64,000 bases of DNA from Ixodes scapularis (Eukaryota > Arthropoda > Arachnida > Ixodida > Ixodidae), in the NCBI RefSeq assembly GCF_016920785.2, contig NW_024609846.1:84453816-84517815 (forward strand). Reading direction: 5' to 3'. Under the pieces are notes generated by a model, which worked only from the letters and a program-made list of their open reading frames with translations, was not told where the DNA came from and made no database searches. Position numbers and translations under genes: made by a program. Shown piece by piece: positions 10,501 to 22,638 of the stretch; the first letter of the stretch is position 1; each line of letters opens with the position of its first letter.

Positions 10501-10619
10501 CTGTATTGAACCATGGTTAAAAGCGCTAAAAAAGACGTACACAAGATAGAAGACAAACACTGGTGCTACTCACAACTGTGTACGTCTTCTTTAGCGCTTT
10601 TAAACATGGTTCAATACAG
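10501..10619. repeat. Foldback (inverted repeat with ~43-bp arms)
   Basis: 10501-10544 (CTGTATTGAACCATGGTTAA onward) is the near-complement of 10577-10619, separated by ~32 bp. The transcript would form a long hairpin. No coding potential. Confidence 0.85.
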
Positions 10620-10925
10620 TCAACACCAACTAGCTCTACAACAAGTTCTTTTACTGAAGCATGCTCGGTTTCTTTGTACACACTGCATGTGTTCGGCCTG
10701 TCTCGGAAAAAGATTCAGGGTGAACGACTAAAATAAGGTGATGATGAATGCACGTGTAATTTTGAAAACACGGCGTTTCTCTTTTTTTTTTTCTTGTTTT
10801 TTTATGTTTTTTTGCGTTTTTCATTCCTTTTGGTTATGAACCACTAGCTTATTCAAAGTTTTAGTTAGCGTTATTTTATCTTTGCTTCGATCACCATAAT
10901 CTGATTACAATATGTATCATTCCGA
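10620..10925. other. T-rich gene-free stretch
   Basis: Contains T-runs around 10780-10815; no gene or element edges seen. Confidence 0.35.
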
Positions 10926-11370
10926 TTGCCTTAAGGGCCGTTCACACATCTGCAACCGTGTACGACCGAGATAGACAAGACCGGTTTTTAAGCCTCTTGC
11001 TACGTCTTTGGACCGGATGCGTTGCTGCGGAGCTGGTCCTAAGACGTCGCAAGAGGATAAAAGAAAAAAGACCGCATCTCTACGTGGTGAATGATGTTGA
11101 TTGGGACGAAGCTCTGGTGGTGCCTGTCTGCGTAGACGCTGAGCCGCAGCATGCCGCGCCTTTCGTTCGTTTTCATTCATGTCACGCTGCGGTCAAATGC
11201 TCAAATGCGTATATAACCACGTTCCATACCACACATTCTCTTTCTGACTTGGATGAGAACGAACGAAAGGCTCGGCATGCTGCGGCTCACCGTCTACGCA
11301 GACAAGCACCACCAGAGCTTCGCCCCAATCAACATCATTCACCACGTGGAGATGCGGTTTTTTTTGCCCT
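10926..11370. mobile_element. Foldback element with Harbinger-like left end
   Basis: The left end TTAAGGGCCGTTCACACA resembles the 10025 MITE. Inside, 11071-11176 and 11253-11357 form an inverted repeat of about 105 bp per arm. The same arginine/alanine-rich reading (ERKARHAAA) appears once on each strand for this reason only. The right terminus was not located. Confidence 0.65.
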
Positions 11371-11383
11371 ACACGAGCACGGG

Positions 11384-11440
11384 AGCACGTGCTCTTGTGC
11401 TCGAGAGCACGTGAGCACACGAGCAGGAGCACGTGCACCC
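11384..11440. repeat. Cluster of CACGTG palindromes
   Basis: About 55 bp with three CACGTG cores in GAGCACGTGCTC-like contexts, giving nested palindromes. Confidence 0.75.
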
Positions 11441-12448
11441 GACGGCGGACGGACATACGGACACGGCTAGCCCCTAAGGAGCTTCGCCCATAAAACCGGT
11501 ATTAATTGTCTCTTTCCGGTCCTTATTTTGCAAAACCTTAAAAAAAAAAAAAAAAAAACTTTTAAGCATTGTGAAAATAAGCTTCATATCGCGGTGAGCC
11601 CCACCAGAATATAACTCCAGCGGCTGGAACAAGGAACCAAGTTTTCAGAGCATAACCTATACTCTGATTAATTTTAGGCGATGCTCTGAAACTTTCTCTG
11701 GTGAAATGGTGGGCAAAAGAGCCCGCGAATACATGAAGATGAATAGCGTCCGCTAAAAGGAATCGAACCGATTTGTTCATTGAACATTTGAAAAAAATCG
11801 TCCACAATCTTTTAGCCAGAGTACTAATATGAAATTTGGCATTTCTTCCAACTACTAGAGTGAAATTTTAGCAGACTTTCAGCTTCCGCAACGTATATTA
11901 ATTAATTTTCTTCGGATAGGAAGTATTTTGTTTTACCCAAAACAAAAGCTAGTCAGAATTCCGAAAGTGGTCACATTACTACCGTTTTAACGAAAACCCG
12001 GGGCGCGTGTAGGTATGCGGAATATCTAAAGACGTCCGTCTCAGCATCATGCAGCGTAAGAATCTGGGTCAACAATACATGAAGTTAAACGGGTCAAAAT
12101 GTTCAACTGGTTCAAAATGTCCTAAGAGACGAACTATCAAACCAGGTCAAGATTTCAAACGAGACGAAATGTTCATCGAGACGAAATGTCCAATATTGGA
12201 CATTTTGACTTGGACATTCTCGCACATTTTGACGTGGAGTCCTAGCCCCGCAGAGGAGGTCAACATATCTTCCGGCTGTCCCTCCTTTTTTCTAAACCTC
12301 AAAACACCAACCCAAACCAAACTCGACACCAGTTTCGGTAAATGTTTCTCCCCATGAATATATACATATTAAAGAAAGGACGGCAAATTTGATATGAACA
12401 AAGCGGGTGGAAAGCCGCGCTGAGCAGGTTTCTACAGCTCGGTGGGGA
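11441..12448. other. Gene-free stretch with a short ATGTCC-type repeat
   Basis: An A-run lies at 11540-11560. At 12090-12235 there are degenerate copies of GACGAAATGTTC and a palindrome TGTCCAATATTGGACA. No gene recognised. Confidence 0.4.
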
Positions 12449-12449
12449 A

Positions 12450-12466
12450 GGGGGGGGGGGGGGGGG
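12450..12466. repeat. Poly-G run
   Basis: 17 consecutive Gs. Confidence 0.9.
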
Positions 12467-12649
12467 AATGAACATTTGTTTACTTATATAGATCCCGAGA
12501 ATTACACCATCTAAGCTACCGCCATTTTGGTGAAAATAGCGCGAGTCTCGCGATCCCTGTAGGTCGAAAAATTTTCTACCCGAAAATTTCCTACTTCATT
12601 TGCAGAATCAGAACGCTTACAACTTTTTTTGTTATGCTCAACTGTGAGA

Positions 12650-13240
12650 ACCATGCAGGATGGTGAATAAAAGTCAAGGTGATTTAAATCCTGATTTAAA
12701 TCAGATCGATTTTACTATGGAGTGATCTAAATCGAACCTTTCTCGAAAAATAATTCCGAAAATAGTTATTATTTAGAGTTTGTCTATCATATTTGATGCT
12801 TTCTATGTGCATTTGTTTTGTGCTGAAGTCAAAGATACATCAAGGAAGAGATATTGCTATCAGGCTGATGAATACGAGCAAAGGGAAGTGCTCTTTTGAG
12901 CAAATCGGAGCGCAGAGCTTGGTTTCTTCCCCTTCGTTCGTCGGCTACGTAACGTTCTGTTGCAACAAAATGAAAACACGAAAGAGAATGCAAATAAGTA
13001 TTTTTAGCTAACTAGAAAAACAAAACGAAACAACAACATCAGGCTGCTTTTGTTTTAGTACGGTGGGGGATACACCAATTCCAATAAAAAGTTGTTAAAT
13101 AAGCTGTACTTTAAATTCAGTGTAATTCTTTCATCCGCAATATTATGAGCGATCAATCAATCTACCGTGTTTAAAAATTCATGTAGTGATGAAGAGTCAC
13201 TATTTTCTAGCTAAAGTGATTTAAATCAAATTAATATAAT
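12650..13240. repeat. AT-rich repeat with GATTTAAATC motifs at both ends
   Basis: Starts near GGATGGTGAATAAAAGTC with several GATTTAAATC-like palindromes, and similar motifs recur at 13215-13265. The same signature (GAATAAAAATC, GATTTAAATC) appears near 36765, 40360-40430 and 45040-45090, suggesting a dispersed AT-rich MITE. Exact ends are not resolved. Confidence 0.45.
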
Positions 13241-13312
13241 TCATATTCAATAATCTGATTTGAATAGAAAATAATACTGATTTTTTTTTAAGTTTTCTAT
13301 TTTACATCATTA

Positions 13313-13690
13313 ATTTTTTTTTTTTTTTATTCCGGAACCAAGGGTCGTAGCCTGCTCGGCCTTTGCTGGAAACAAACGAATAGAAAACAAATGTTGTACG
13401 ACTTCCGACAGGGGGTCATTCGACGTTCTTCGACGATTATCTTCAATGGGAGAATCCCCAGAGAGCCTTTTGGGTTCCTGTCAAAAACAGATGATCGGGT
13501 TAGGGTGGGGGACGGCACAGACGCGTCCATCGGTTTGCGATGGTGCTGTGCAGAAGAGAACTTCTCCTCAATCCTTATTTGGTTAATGCGGCACCGTGGG
13601 GCAGGTACCATATGGTATTCGATTGCCGAGACTTGCTGAAATGTTTTTAGCGGGAAATGCCCAATCAATTCGGCTATCATGTTTGGCCAA
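13313..13690 (-). mobile_element. 3' end of a polyadenylated retroelement, minus strand
   Basis: On the minus strand the sequence ends GGTTCCGGAATAAAAAAAA with a ~16-nt A tail (13313-13329). The preceding ~40 bp (GGCCGAGCAGGCTACGACCC) recur in the opposite orientation at 35850-35915, so this is a dispersed LINE 3' end. The open frame on this strand has no RT motifs. Confidence 0.5.
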
Positions 13691-13842
13691 ATGTTGTTGA
13701 CAGTTAAGACCTTCGCAGACTGACACCGCTAAGTGATTCGCGGCGTGAAAACTCTGCTTGATATAAAACAAACATTACAGTTGCATTTTTTTCCGTCGCA
13801 CACGGACTCATCAAAAATAGTCTTATTACCCATAACAACAAC

Positions 13843-14200
13843 AGAAAAAAAAATGAAACCGTTTACAATTCCCTGTAACGCCGGATTAGAGCGCAGCTCT
13901 TGAGGAGGATGGAAGCGTACTGAGGGATAGGTGACTCCTTGAGGTCACGTGACCTCAGGGGAGGTCGTGTGACGTCAGGGGGGTCACATGACCTCGGGGG
14001 TCACGTGACCTCAAGGGGTCACGCGACCTCAGGGGGAATCACGTGACTTCAGGGGGTTCACGTGACCTCGGGGGTTCACGTGACCTCGGGGGTTCACGTG
14101 ACCTCGGGGTGGGGGGTCACGTAACCTGGGGGGGGTCACGCGACCTCACGGTTACGCCGCTCGAGCCGGAAACGGGCCCCTAAGAGCTGCGCTCTAAAAA
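13843..14200 (+). mobile_element. Cradle element copy A (hairpin ends, CACGTG minisatellite)
   Basis: The left part reads CCGTTTACAATTCCCTGTAA then hairpin AGAGCGCAGCTCT (13888-13900). The right end is GAGCCGGAAACGGGCCCCTA then the complementary hairpin AGAGCTGCGCTCT (14183-14195) and an A-run. Between them lies an ~18-bp minisatellite built on GGTCACGTGACC (13930-14150). The same ends enclose different minisatellites in copies B, C and D. No coding sequence. It is probably a non-autonomous mobile element; class uncertain (a Helentron/DINE-like origin is possible). Confidence 0.78.
13930..14150. repeat. GGTCACGTGACC minisatellite in cradle copy A
   Basis: About 11 imperfect units such as GGGGGTTCACGTGACCTC. 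The core GTCACGTGAC is a perfect 10-bp palindrome containing an E-box. Confidence 0.9.
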
Positions 14201-15582
14201 AAGGAAAAGAGAAAATTGCAGCAATTTTGTCACCACCCTGACACAGCATACTAATGAGAAAAAAGACAACCTAGCCAAGTCGCGGAACACTGACGCACAC
14301 ACTGAAAACCAGGGAGGCGCGCTGTCAATCGCCTTGTTCAAAACTGCCGCTGAAAGGTGTGAAAGCTCCGCCTTCGACACGCGTTCGTTGACTTCTTTGG
14401 CTGCGCGCGCGTACAACGGAGTATTATGAAAGGCAGGAAACTCGTGCTGGAGGTGGAGCACGTATGGCTTTCTTAACCTGTCACCGGCTACAGCAGAAAC
14501 GTATCACATTTAGTCTGGAACCTGCTCTCAAATAAACGCAAACACATCGAGGGGCTTTACTCTCAAAAGGCACGGGGCGTCATCTAGCGGTTCTTGTCAA
14601 AAACAATTTCTATAGTTTGAAACAGCGCACATAGGTGACGCCACTTCCCCCAGCGAAGGCCCATTCCCACATAGCCGAGACGCGCGTTTCGAGCCGCGTT
14701 TTTTTTGTTGTTTTTGTATGTACCGGATATATGCGTCTCCGAGGGTTGCGTTTTTCGACGACGCACGAGACCGACTTTCTCCCTCAACGCGCGTCCTTTA
14801 AGCCAATCAGCGAGCGACAGGACATGACGTAGGTCGTGTTCCGGAAGGGAGAACCAGGGGAGAACGCTGAAGGAAGCGGTATCCCTGGTATCCCGCTCGA
14901 GCAGACGGCACAACAGTACGCGTCAAAAAATGTCGGAGTCGCAGCCCACTTCGAAGCCCGGTCCCTCTATGAACTTGGAGCTTTTTCTCGACGTGGTGGA
15001 TGGAAAGCCGTCGTTTGCTTGATGATAAAGGCACGAGGACCTCATCGTGCGCGCGTAAAATTCGCCGAACGACAAGCCTGGACGTGCGTCGCACGGTCGC
15101 CGAGGGATGGCCTGACCCACGAGCGTCTTCTCCACTGTTGCCTCTGTTTTCGTTGCACTGTGCAGATCATCACCGATGTAAGTAGCAGCTTCCCATAATC
15201 CTCGCCGTTGTAACCGAGCGCAAATCTGACGGCAAGCGCGCGCCAACGACGAAGTAGTCAAAAAAGTACAAATATACCAACCACGAGAAGTTCCCGTGCT
15301 TTCTCGGCGGACGCGAGATAGTATCAGACAACGCCGACGGCGGCGGGGCCTGTGTCGCCACCCATCGTTGTTCGACGACAACGGCGAAGCAAGCCGAAAC
15401 GTGCGCCTCGGCTCTGTGAGTGGCGTGGAAAACTAGGAAGAAACTAGGGAGAACGATGTTTCAAATTCGGGAGCGAACGAAATACATAAAAAAATTAGCT
15501 AGAGTGAATCTGGGGAGCGAGGTAGCGTTTCGGAATCAGGAATCCATTCGGCATTGAGATCATGCCTGTGAATTAGGTAGCT
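14201..15582. other. Gene-free region between repeats
   Basis: Mixed composition, moderately GC-rich from 14800 to 15420. Several overlapping open frames exist on both strands, but none shows a domain, splice sites or conserved motifs. The last part may be the interior of a TTAA MITE whose right end is at 15599-15619. Confidence 0.4.
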
Positions 15583-15619
15583 AAAAAAAAAAAAAAAAAT
15601 CGGCGGAGTTCTCTTTTAA
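15583..15619. mobile_element. Right end of a TTAA MITE (family 1)
   Basis: An A-run followed by ATCGGCGGAGTTCTCTTTTAA, closely matching the right terminus of the MITE at 3377-3945. The left end was not identified. Confidence 0.6.
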
Positions 15620-16225
15620 GTGGACGTAGGGTAAAGCGCGTCATGGTGAAAATGAAGCGGAGGAACCAGTGATAGTAGCAGCAGAAAAAAACGAAGAGGA
15701 GGCTGGAGGATTGGCAACGAAAAACGCAGTAAAACTTAAAAAAAAAGCTTTGTGTCTATTTTTTTCTTCTTGTTGTAGAAACTGTAGAGAAAGCCGCCAC
15801 TTTTTCGTTTTTGTTTTATTGTCCTCGATTTGGGGGGCTGGAAATCGCCAGACCACGTCAATAACCCTTTCTCAACCAATAGCCAAAATATTTTATTACA
15901 GAAAAAAAAAATACATTCCGTGAAGTTATTGAAATTCTCAAATTACTCCGGCCGCGAGAATTCCAGGTGGCGACTGTCTACTGGCCAACAATGAAACATC
16001 CCTACTTTTCCCTGCCCGCGTACGTCACCGCCGGCGGGCAGGCGGACGGGCGGCCCGGGCAGCCGCAAAGTGCCTTTCCAAGCGCCAGCAAACTTTTTTT
16101 TTTTTTTTTTTTAGATTTTGGAATGAGTAGCAAAATGTTATCCGCAGTAGATTGCAGGAACATGCAGTACCGCGAAAATGCTTCTTTTTACCCTTGTTTT
16201 CGTTGGAGATAAAAAAATGTGCGCT
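15620..16225. other. Gene-free stretch with A- and T-runs
   Basis: Includes AATATTTTATTACAG plus an A-run (15885-15911), possibly a retroelement 3' end, and a 19-nt T-run (16094-16112). No gene recognised. Confidence 0.35.
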
Positions 16226-16227
16226 CC

Positions 16228-16262
16228 ACGTCAGCAACGTAGGCCAGCCACGTTGCTGACGT
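16228..16262. repeat. Hairpin ACGTCAGCAACGT
   Basis: ACGTCAGCAACGT, nine bases, then exact complement ACGTTGCTGACGT. Confidence 0.85.
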
Positions 16263-17459
16263 TTTGAGTTGTACATGACATATGAGAGTCCAACAATACC
16301 CAGAACAGAATTTACTGCTCCAAGTTCGGTTTCTTTCCGCCCGAAAACCGCCGATCGACAACTGGCAGGTGTGAGTCGCGCTCACTCTCTTTTCCGGGGT
16401 CACGGGCCGTTTTCAAAGGATTAGTCACAACTCCAAAATTTGTATCAAAGTCCTGGGTCATCGAAGGCACACACTCAATATTAAAATATGAAACCTAATA
16501 TTTAGTGGTTTATAAAAAGCTAAAAATACGTTAATTGAAAAAAAAAATAATAAAAAGGTTGCGCAGAGAACCGTTCTGTGCGTTCACTGCGTAATTCTTA
16601 ACATGTGTCGTATCGCGTATCGTGGGACTCGCGGGATGGGCGGCGATGGTGGCGGACGACGGGCGTGGGACCTCTACTTCAGAACTGTCGTTCGCAGTAC
16701 CGGCGAATTTGTCTTCCTTCGAAAGAGAAATTCCGGACCGATCAAGACAATTAGGATTCATTCCGTACGACACGCCCGACCACCAAGCCGATTTTCACGA
16801 AGACGTCGCTGAGTCGTGGCCCCTTCTCGTGACGGAAAACATCGCTCGTCCTACGAACACCAATTGGTGTTCGAACACCAATTGAACACCAATTGAAAAA
16901 CGCGGAAACGTCAAGCACGAAGTGCGTATTTCGAGTTGAATATGCATGCGTACGATTTCATCACTAGGTGTGATCTGGCCAATGTGTGGTGCTGCCCGAC
17001 TTCGAGCCTGGGGATGGCTTTTGCTGCAGGGAAATTGGCAGCAAGCTTTCCAACCTACAGTCGACCGGCTGCATTACTACAAACGAGGAGTTCCCCCTCG
17101 ACTGCCTGAACATTACGATGTCAAAACTATCGTACTTCAAGCTCCACGATAGGATGCTCCCTCTATCCAAGGACATCCACAAGTCTTTGTTGTTAGGAAG
17201 TGGATATTCTGCCGGCAGCCGGCAGAACCCGGGAAAAAAATTGCCGGCATTGCCCCCTTAATGGGTCTCGTATAAAACGAATTGTCAAAACGACTATATA
17301 AAGGTCTAGAATAGCTCAGTGGACCAGATTCAATACAAAGTGTAAGCATACTGTTTTCTTTTTTCTTTTTTTGTAAAAATTTTTTTTAATATTTACACAT
17401 TTCTTTTTCACAATTATTAATGAGAAAAAAATGTTGTGGACGAAAAGTGGCTGAACTAA
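16263..17459. other. Gene-free stretch before the THAP remnant
   Basis: Frames at 16622-16885 and 16986-17261 on the + strand have no recognisable motif. 16855-16900 holds the palindrome GAACACCAATTGGTGTTC with tandem partial copies. Confidence 0.35.
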
Positions 17460-17747
17460 ATGGTACGTGACTCCCTTTTTGACGCCTGCCAACTCAATGT
17501 AGCCACTTTGCACAAAATGCAAGGAGCATATAAATCGGGTAGCGTCCGCTTTCCGAGGTGCCTCTAACTGTTCTGCAGGAATCGCAGCCAGCCATTGGTC
17601 TTGATTCCGTTGGTCTTTCGGAAACTTGTGCAAAATCTGCCGCACAATGCCACTTTCGGATGCAGAACCTGTCAGGCCGCTCTTCACGCAACATCTTGGG
17701 GGCATTCTTTTCGGAGCCAATCTCGGGCATTCACCACGGGCACTCAC
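17460..17747 (-). pseudogene. THAP-domain fragment (P-element-type or THAP protein)
   Basis: Read from 17705 down on the minus strand (MPPRCCVKSG, HKFPKDQRNQDQWLAAI, then RFICSLHF). The spacing and the ending C-x2-HF match the C2CH THAP zinc-binding DNA-binding domain, which is shared by P-element transposases and cellular THAP proteins. The second cysteine of the CxxxC pair is replaced (CCVKSG), so metal binding is probably lost. No DDE/RNase H-like catalytic domain follows: the frame runs into AT-rich sequence. It could be a single exon, but no good donor is seen. Confidence 0.6.
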
Positions 17748-19195
17748 TACTCATTTCGAAATGTTCAATGCACAAAACAACTTACATTCAAGTGCAGAAC
17801 AGCGAGCGGAACAAACATAACTGCAAAGCAATCGCACGGCAAAAGGTACCCGCAACGCTGTCGACGATTTCGTGTGCTGCGCAGAAACAACAACAACAAC
17901 AAAAAAAAAGAAAACTGAGAAAAACTGTACTGCTGCGTGTAGCCACGTGACTTCTGGCACACTCTCCTCCTCTATATTTCTCCGACCTCCGTCCGCAGGT
18001 TTCGGTTTCGGTTTCAGTTTCAAAACGCCTGCTTCCTCCAACAATATATGAAAATTTTGAAATAAAATAAAACATTGACGACTTGAGAAGAAAAAAACAA
18101 CAGCAAGGCACGCGAGTATCGTGTGTTTTAGAACGACCCTAGACACCGGTAAGTATCGTGTTCAACGTCTAGCTGGCCTTTACAAAGGGTACATAATCAG
18201 GAAAAAGTGATTTAAACAAAGTACATTTTACTCAAATCGAAGAAATATTACTTCACTCTTTTTTTTCTTCCAAGATGTGACTTTTTTTTTACTGTCCTTT
18301 GCACGTGTTTACTCGACAAAGGTCGAAAAGTGCCATTACCCTTCACTCGGTCATAAAGTAACGAGCCTACGTCACTCGTTCTCGGACTCGACATTAACAA
18401 ATTATCACTTCGTGTTAGCAAAATATAACGATGTCCCACTAATGACGCCACTTGTGACGCGTTACGTGCAGGCCGGCGATGACGTGGGCCATGGAAGTTC
18501 TTTTCTTGTGCTCGTCAAACCAGGCTGCCTTTGCGCTCACTTCCTTCTGGTTGGTTCAGAAATAAGCTCACTATAGATCCGCGCTCGGGACGGTACACTG
18601 AACGCTTACATCGAATCCGGTGTACGTGACGTTGGGTGTGCGTGTGGGAGGAGGAGGGGGAGGGTAAATGCCGAGTTCACGCAATGAAGCCCGGCGTGCC
18701 GCCTGTCGTCAGCAGGTACAGAAGTCGCTCTTCCTTCTGCTCTAAAAAAGAAAAGAAAAACAAAAAACGAACGATCAACAAATCGATGGCGCATGCGTGC
18801 TCTCTCTTCGCTGTTGGAGTTGTTTATCTTGGGACGAAATCGTTATGTTGGAAACGACCCGCGTCGGTTGTCCGCGCGGCCATCCCGTTCGATGGCCGGT
18901 GAAAATATGTGAGTACAATTTGGCTTCTTCTGACACCTCCATGCTTTCACCTCGTATGACGAGTGTCTACAATCCGCATGAAAGCGCGTAGACGCGCGTA
19001 TATTTGAAGGCAGAGTCAACGGCAGTCTAGAGTCACTCTGCGGTTCCTGACCAGTATTTAATCGGAAACCGATAGATTTTTATCCACGTCCGTATACTAG
19101 AGCCTCCAGTTCGGTAGGCTCATTCTCATGGACTATAGGTCAGGGTCCGGCGACACCGACGGCGAACCGGCTTTTCATTTTCGCAGATTCGATGG
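17748..19195. other. Gene-free stretch
   Basis: Contains CAACAACAACAAC (17888-17900) and three copies of GGTTTC (17998-18020). No exon, RNA gene or bounded element recognised. Confidence 0.35.
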
Positions 19196-19345
19196 CGAAG
19201 CGTCGGTCCCGCCCCCTTCCCATTTTCGATAAGAATGAGCATTGTACAGACGTGCGGTACTGCGTTCACATCTGGATGATGGACATTACGTACCGATAGG
19301 TTAGCAGTCGCACCGCGCTCTTCAAACTGCCCATCAAATCGGAAA
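19196..19345 (+). mobile_element. Decayed tRNA-derived SINE fragment
   Basis: CCCATTTTCGATAAGAATGAGCATTGTACAGACGTGCGGT and the following GGTTAGCAGTCGCAC align with the body of the SINE at 24437-24735 with many substitutions. Confidence 0.6.
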
Positions 19346-19504
19346 TACCAGACGCTATTTTAAGTGAGATTAATTCCCCGCTGTCTAAATATGCGCATAG
19401 AAAGAATGTGAGTTTGAGCGACATGACCAACTTCTATACTACATTTTCGATTTGTTAGGGATACCGGCCGTTTAAACAAAGGGTATGGTAAATATCTAAG
19501 GGTA

Positions 19505-19775
19505 ATGGCCGTACGGGTAAAGGGGCAAAGCGTGTTTATCCCTTTGCCCCTTTCCCAGCAAAATGTGTTTATCCTCTGTATAGATGTATGCAAATTTATG
19601 TGTGCGCATATTCGTTCTTTTTTGTCTGTATGTGCCAGTGCCTCTGTTACCTTGTTCTGGGGCGCTGGGACTCGTCAAGCTGCAGGTTTGCACCTTTTCC
19701 AGCTCCTCTTTCACAATTGTACTGTTTGTGGCAAAATAAACGAATTTGAAAAATTTGAAAAAAATTCGAATTCGG
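19505..19775 (+). mobile_element. Probable LINE 3' end fragment
   Basis: Non-coding sequence ending in AAAATAAACG and short AATTTGAAA tandem copies (19734-19770), a layout typical of non-LTR retroelement tails. A 12-bp hairpin lies at 19526-19557. No RT coding sequence. Confidence 0.4.
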
Positions 19776-20302
19776 GGTAACTTTGTTATTTGTCAAGGCA
19801 CGTTTACTGTCATAAAAATGGTCATGCGTAGGGTGCCATTTGCGGAATGAAAAGGACCGAACACAAGCTGCAATCGCACCGCTCGTATATCCTACGGAAG
19901 ACACGAAATTCGCTGCAGAAATGATGATAAAAGTATCTGCAAGCACGCTTAAAGTATGATCGAAGTATATTTATTTTTTTTATACACAAGTATGCTTCTG
20001 TCATGCCTGCAGACAATTTTTATTTGACCGAGGTAACAAGACCGTTTTAACAGAAAGATACTCATCTGCAGAGCTGTCCTTTGCACGATGTTTTAGAAGT
20101 GACCCTACACACGGTTGCCTTCTAGTGCAATTCACTGCGTTGCGGCTGCGAGAAACGAGGACATCCCCGATTCTTATGTCACGTGACAAGATCCTTGAAG
20201 GTCCACGCTTCATACGAAGCACGCGGATGTGCCCGTCACTCGCTTCCGTTTCTCGAAGCTGCGCACTCAAACGCAAATGTGTGTATCTGCCTTAATAGCG
20301 GC
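19776..20302. other. Gene-free stretch
   Basis: No motif recognised. Confidence 0.3.
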
Positions 20303-20916
20303 TTAACGGGGTCATGAAAGGATATCGGATTGGAATGTTCATGACTTTACAGAGGCGTCCTAGCCCCAGTCTGGCCCAGGTGTACTCGCACGAACCGCCA
20401 TTGATTCAAAAGCTTCTTGGTCGCGGTGAAATTGCAAGGATAAAGGGGACTCTTTCAGTCCTTCTTCCGCAAAGCTTGATGACGTAATTGTGGGGTCGAA
20501 ACCACCCGCCTGACGACGATCGAGCGCGGCTCGTGGATTGGGCACGAGAACTCGACTGCGGCTCGTAACAATCAATGCCTCGGCGGACAATCGGATAGTG
20601 GCGCGTGTCCAATCACTGCGTTGACGAGAATAGCTGAACACAATGCCTTGAGCTCAGCACTCGTTTTCTACTATGTCCACCCTAGCGCGTGGATATGATT
20701 AACATTGGCGGCAAAGGATAGACACTAGGCCACGTGACCGCTTGTTCTAGCTCCGAGTTGAGGGGATGAACGATGTTCATATTTCTATAGGTTTGATTGG
20801 CGAGTGCCATTGTCTAGAAAGAAGAACTAAAGTAAGTTTATTCAGTTATTAACGCTAGGAAGGGAATCTGAGTACTAGTTAGCAACAGCAAAAAAATCGT
20901 TTTACAGCCCCTTTAA
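20303..20916. mobile_element. Possible TTAA-flanked MITE next to gypsy pol
   Basis: TTAA at 20303-20306 followed by CGGGGTCATGAAAGG, and ...TTTTACAGCCCCT followed by TTAA at 20913-20916. Gypsy coding similarity starts directly after the right TTAA. The TIRs are imperfect. Confidence 0.5.
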
Positions 20917-21817
20917 TTGTCACACCTGTGTAGACGGCATCACTGTATATCCAGACAGGATTCGAGACATCCTGGATGTAAAAGAACCTAGAGATTACAA
21001 GGAACTTCGAATATTCCTTGGAATGATCACACACCTCTCTAACTTCATACCCCGACTTTTGAGCGAGGAGCACCACTAAGAGAACTACTCAAGAAGGAGT
21101 GCGCGTGAGTGTGGCCGGAACAACAGCAAACAGGCTTGGAGGTACTGGGGGCTGTATTGACAAAAGCACCATTGTTTGCACACTACACCCCAGGAAAGCC
21201 CATTACGCTCTCAGTCGACGCAAGTCAATATATGGCGTGGTAGCCGCTATCAGCCAGGGTAGAAAGCCACTACCATATTCGTCGAGATCCCTGACGGCAG
21301 TAGATACAAAGTATGCGCAGATCGAGAATGAGATGCTCGCTATTGTTCACGGATGCACCAAGTTTCACCATTACATATTTGTACAACCGTGTGTAACCGT
21401 AAAATCAGATAACGAGTCGTTGCAAGCTATTTTCATGAAACCACTGCGTCAATGTCCGATGAGACTGCAACGAAGGAAGATGGCTCTCTAGAAGTACTCA
21501 TTACAAGAGAAGCATATATCTGGAAAAGAACTGCTGTTATCAGATGCCCTTTCACGTTTTCTCCCAAAGTATACATTGGAAGAAGACAAATTCCAAAGTA
21601 AACGCACTAGACCGCATATCAGTTACTCAAGTCCGCATTCAAGAAATTCGACTGGCAACCTCAGGTGACTCACAACTGCAACAGCTGCGTCAGTATGCGC
21701 TGACTGCATGGCCGGAACAGAAAGACCAAGTGCCGCAACTTGAAAGGCTATCATACCTACAGCTACCAGACAAAAATTCCACAACTTGCTGCACGCAGCA
21801 CACACAGGCAGGGCGAT

Positions 21818-22638
21818 GAAAAAAATGAAAGCCGTTTACAACTCCCTGTAACACCGAATTGGAGCGCAGCTCTTGAGGAGGAGGGTTGAAGGGTACTCAG
21901 GGTTACTTGTTCTCATGTGAGCTTGTTCTCATGTGTTCTTGTTCTCATGTGACCTTGGGGGGTCACGTGACACCCCAGAAAAATTTTTCCGCTAGATTTA
22001 GCGGGGAAATTTTTCCGCTAGATTTAGCGGGTTAATTTTTCCGCTAGATTTAGCGGGGCATTTTTCCCGCTAGATTTAGCGGAGAAATGTTTCCGCTAAA
22101 TTTAACGGAGAAATTTTTCCGCTAGATTTAGCGGAGAAATTTTTCCGCTAGATTTAGCGGGGAATTTTTTCCGCTAAATCTAGCGGGGAAAATTTTTTTG
22201 CAATTTTTCCGCTAGATTTAGCGGGGAAATTTTTCCGCTAGATTAAATGGGAAAATTTTTCGGCTAGATTTAGCGGGGCCTTTTTCCCGCTAGATTTAGC
22301 GGGGAATATTTTCCGCTAGATTTAGCGGGGAAATTTTTCCGCTAGATTTAGCGGGGAATTTTTCCCGCTAGATTTAGCGGAGAAATTTTTCCGCTAGATA
22401 TAGCGGGGAATATTTTCCGCTAGATTGAGTGGGGAATTTTTTCCGCTAAATCTAGCGGGGAAAATTTTTACGCTAGATTTAGCGGAGAAAATTTTCCGCC
22501 AAATCTAGCGGAAAAATTTTTCCGCTAGATTTAGCGGGGAAATTTACCCATAATGCACCGCGCGGTTACGCCGACGGCGGCGGCGACGCCGACGCCGCTC
22601 AAGCCGGAAACGGGCCCCTAAGAGCTGCGCTCTAAAAA
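21818..22638 (+). mobile_element. Cradle element copy B (GCTAGATTTAGC minisatellite)
   Basis: Left end AATGAAAGCCGTTTACAACT with CCCTGTAAC and hairpin GAGCGCAGCTC (21862-21872). Right end GAGCCGGAAACGGGCCCCTA with hairpin AGAGCTGCGCTCT (22621-22633). Same ends as copy A but a different interior. It interrupts gypsy integrase coding, which resumes at about 22639. A short run of CATGTG-type repeats precedes the main array. Confidence 0.85.
21977..22546. repeat. CCGCTAGATTTAGCGG minisatellite
   Basis: About 22 units of ~26 bp, each an imperfect palindrome CCGCTA-GATT-TAGCGG joined by GGGAAATTTTT. Some units are inverted (CCGCTAAATCTAGCGG). Confidence 0.92.

Noticed and set aside
10958..11470. 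170-codon + frame with repeated ERKARHAAA reading
   Set aside because: Results from the inverted repeat being read on both strands; no independent coding evidence.
14923..15381. 152-codon minus-strand frame
   Set aside because: Lies in probable MITE interior; arginine-rich because of GC content, with no domain.
16986..17261. 91-codon + frame near the THAP fragment
   Set aside because: No recognisable domain, no supporting splice pair; kept only as an uncharacterised frame.
21977..22546. CRISPR-like regular repeats
   Set aside because: Units are contiguous imperfect palindromes without unique spacers, inside a eukaryotic repeat; this is a minisatellite.
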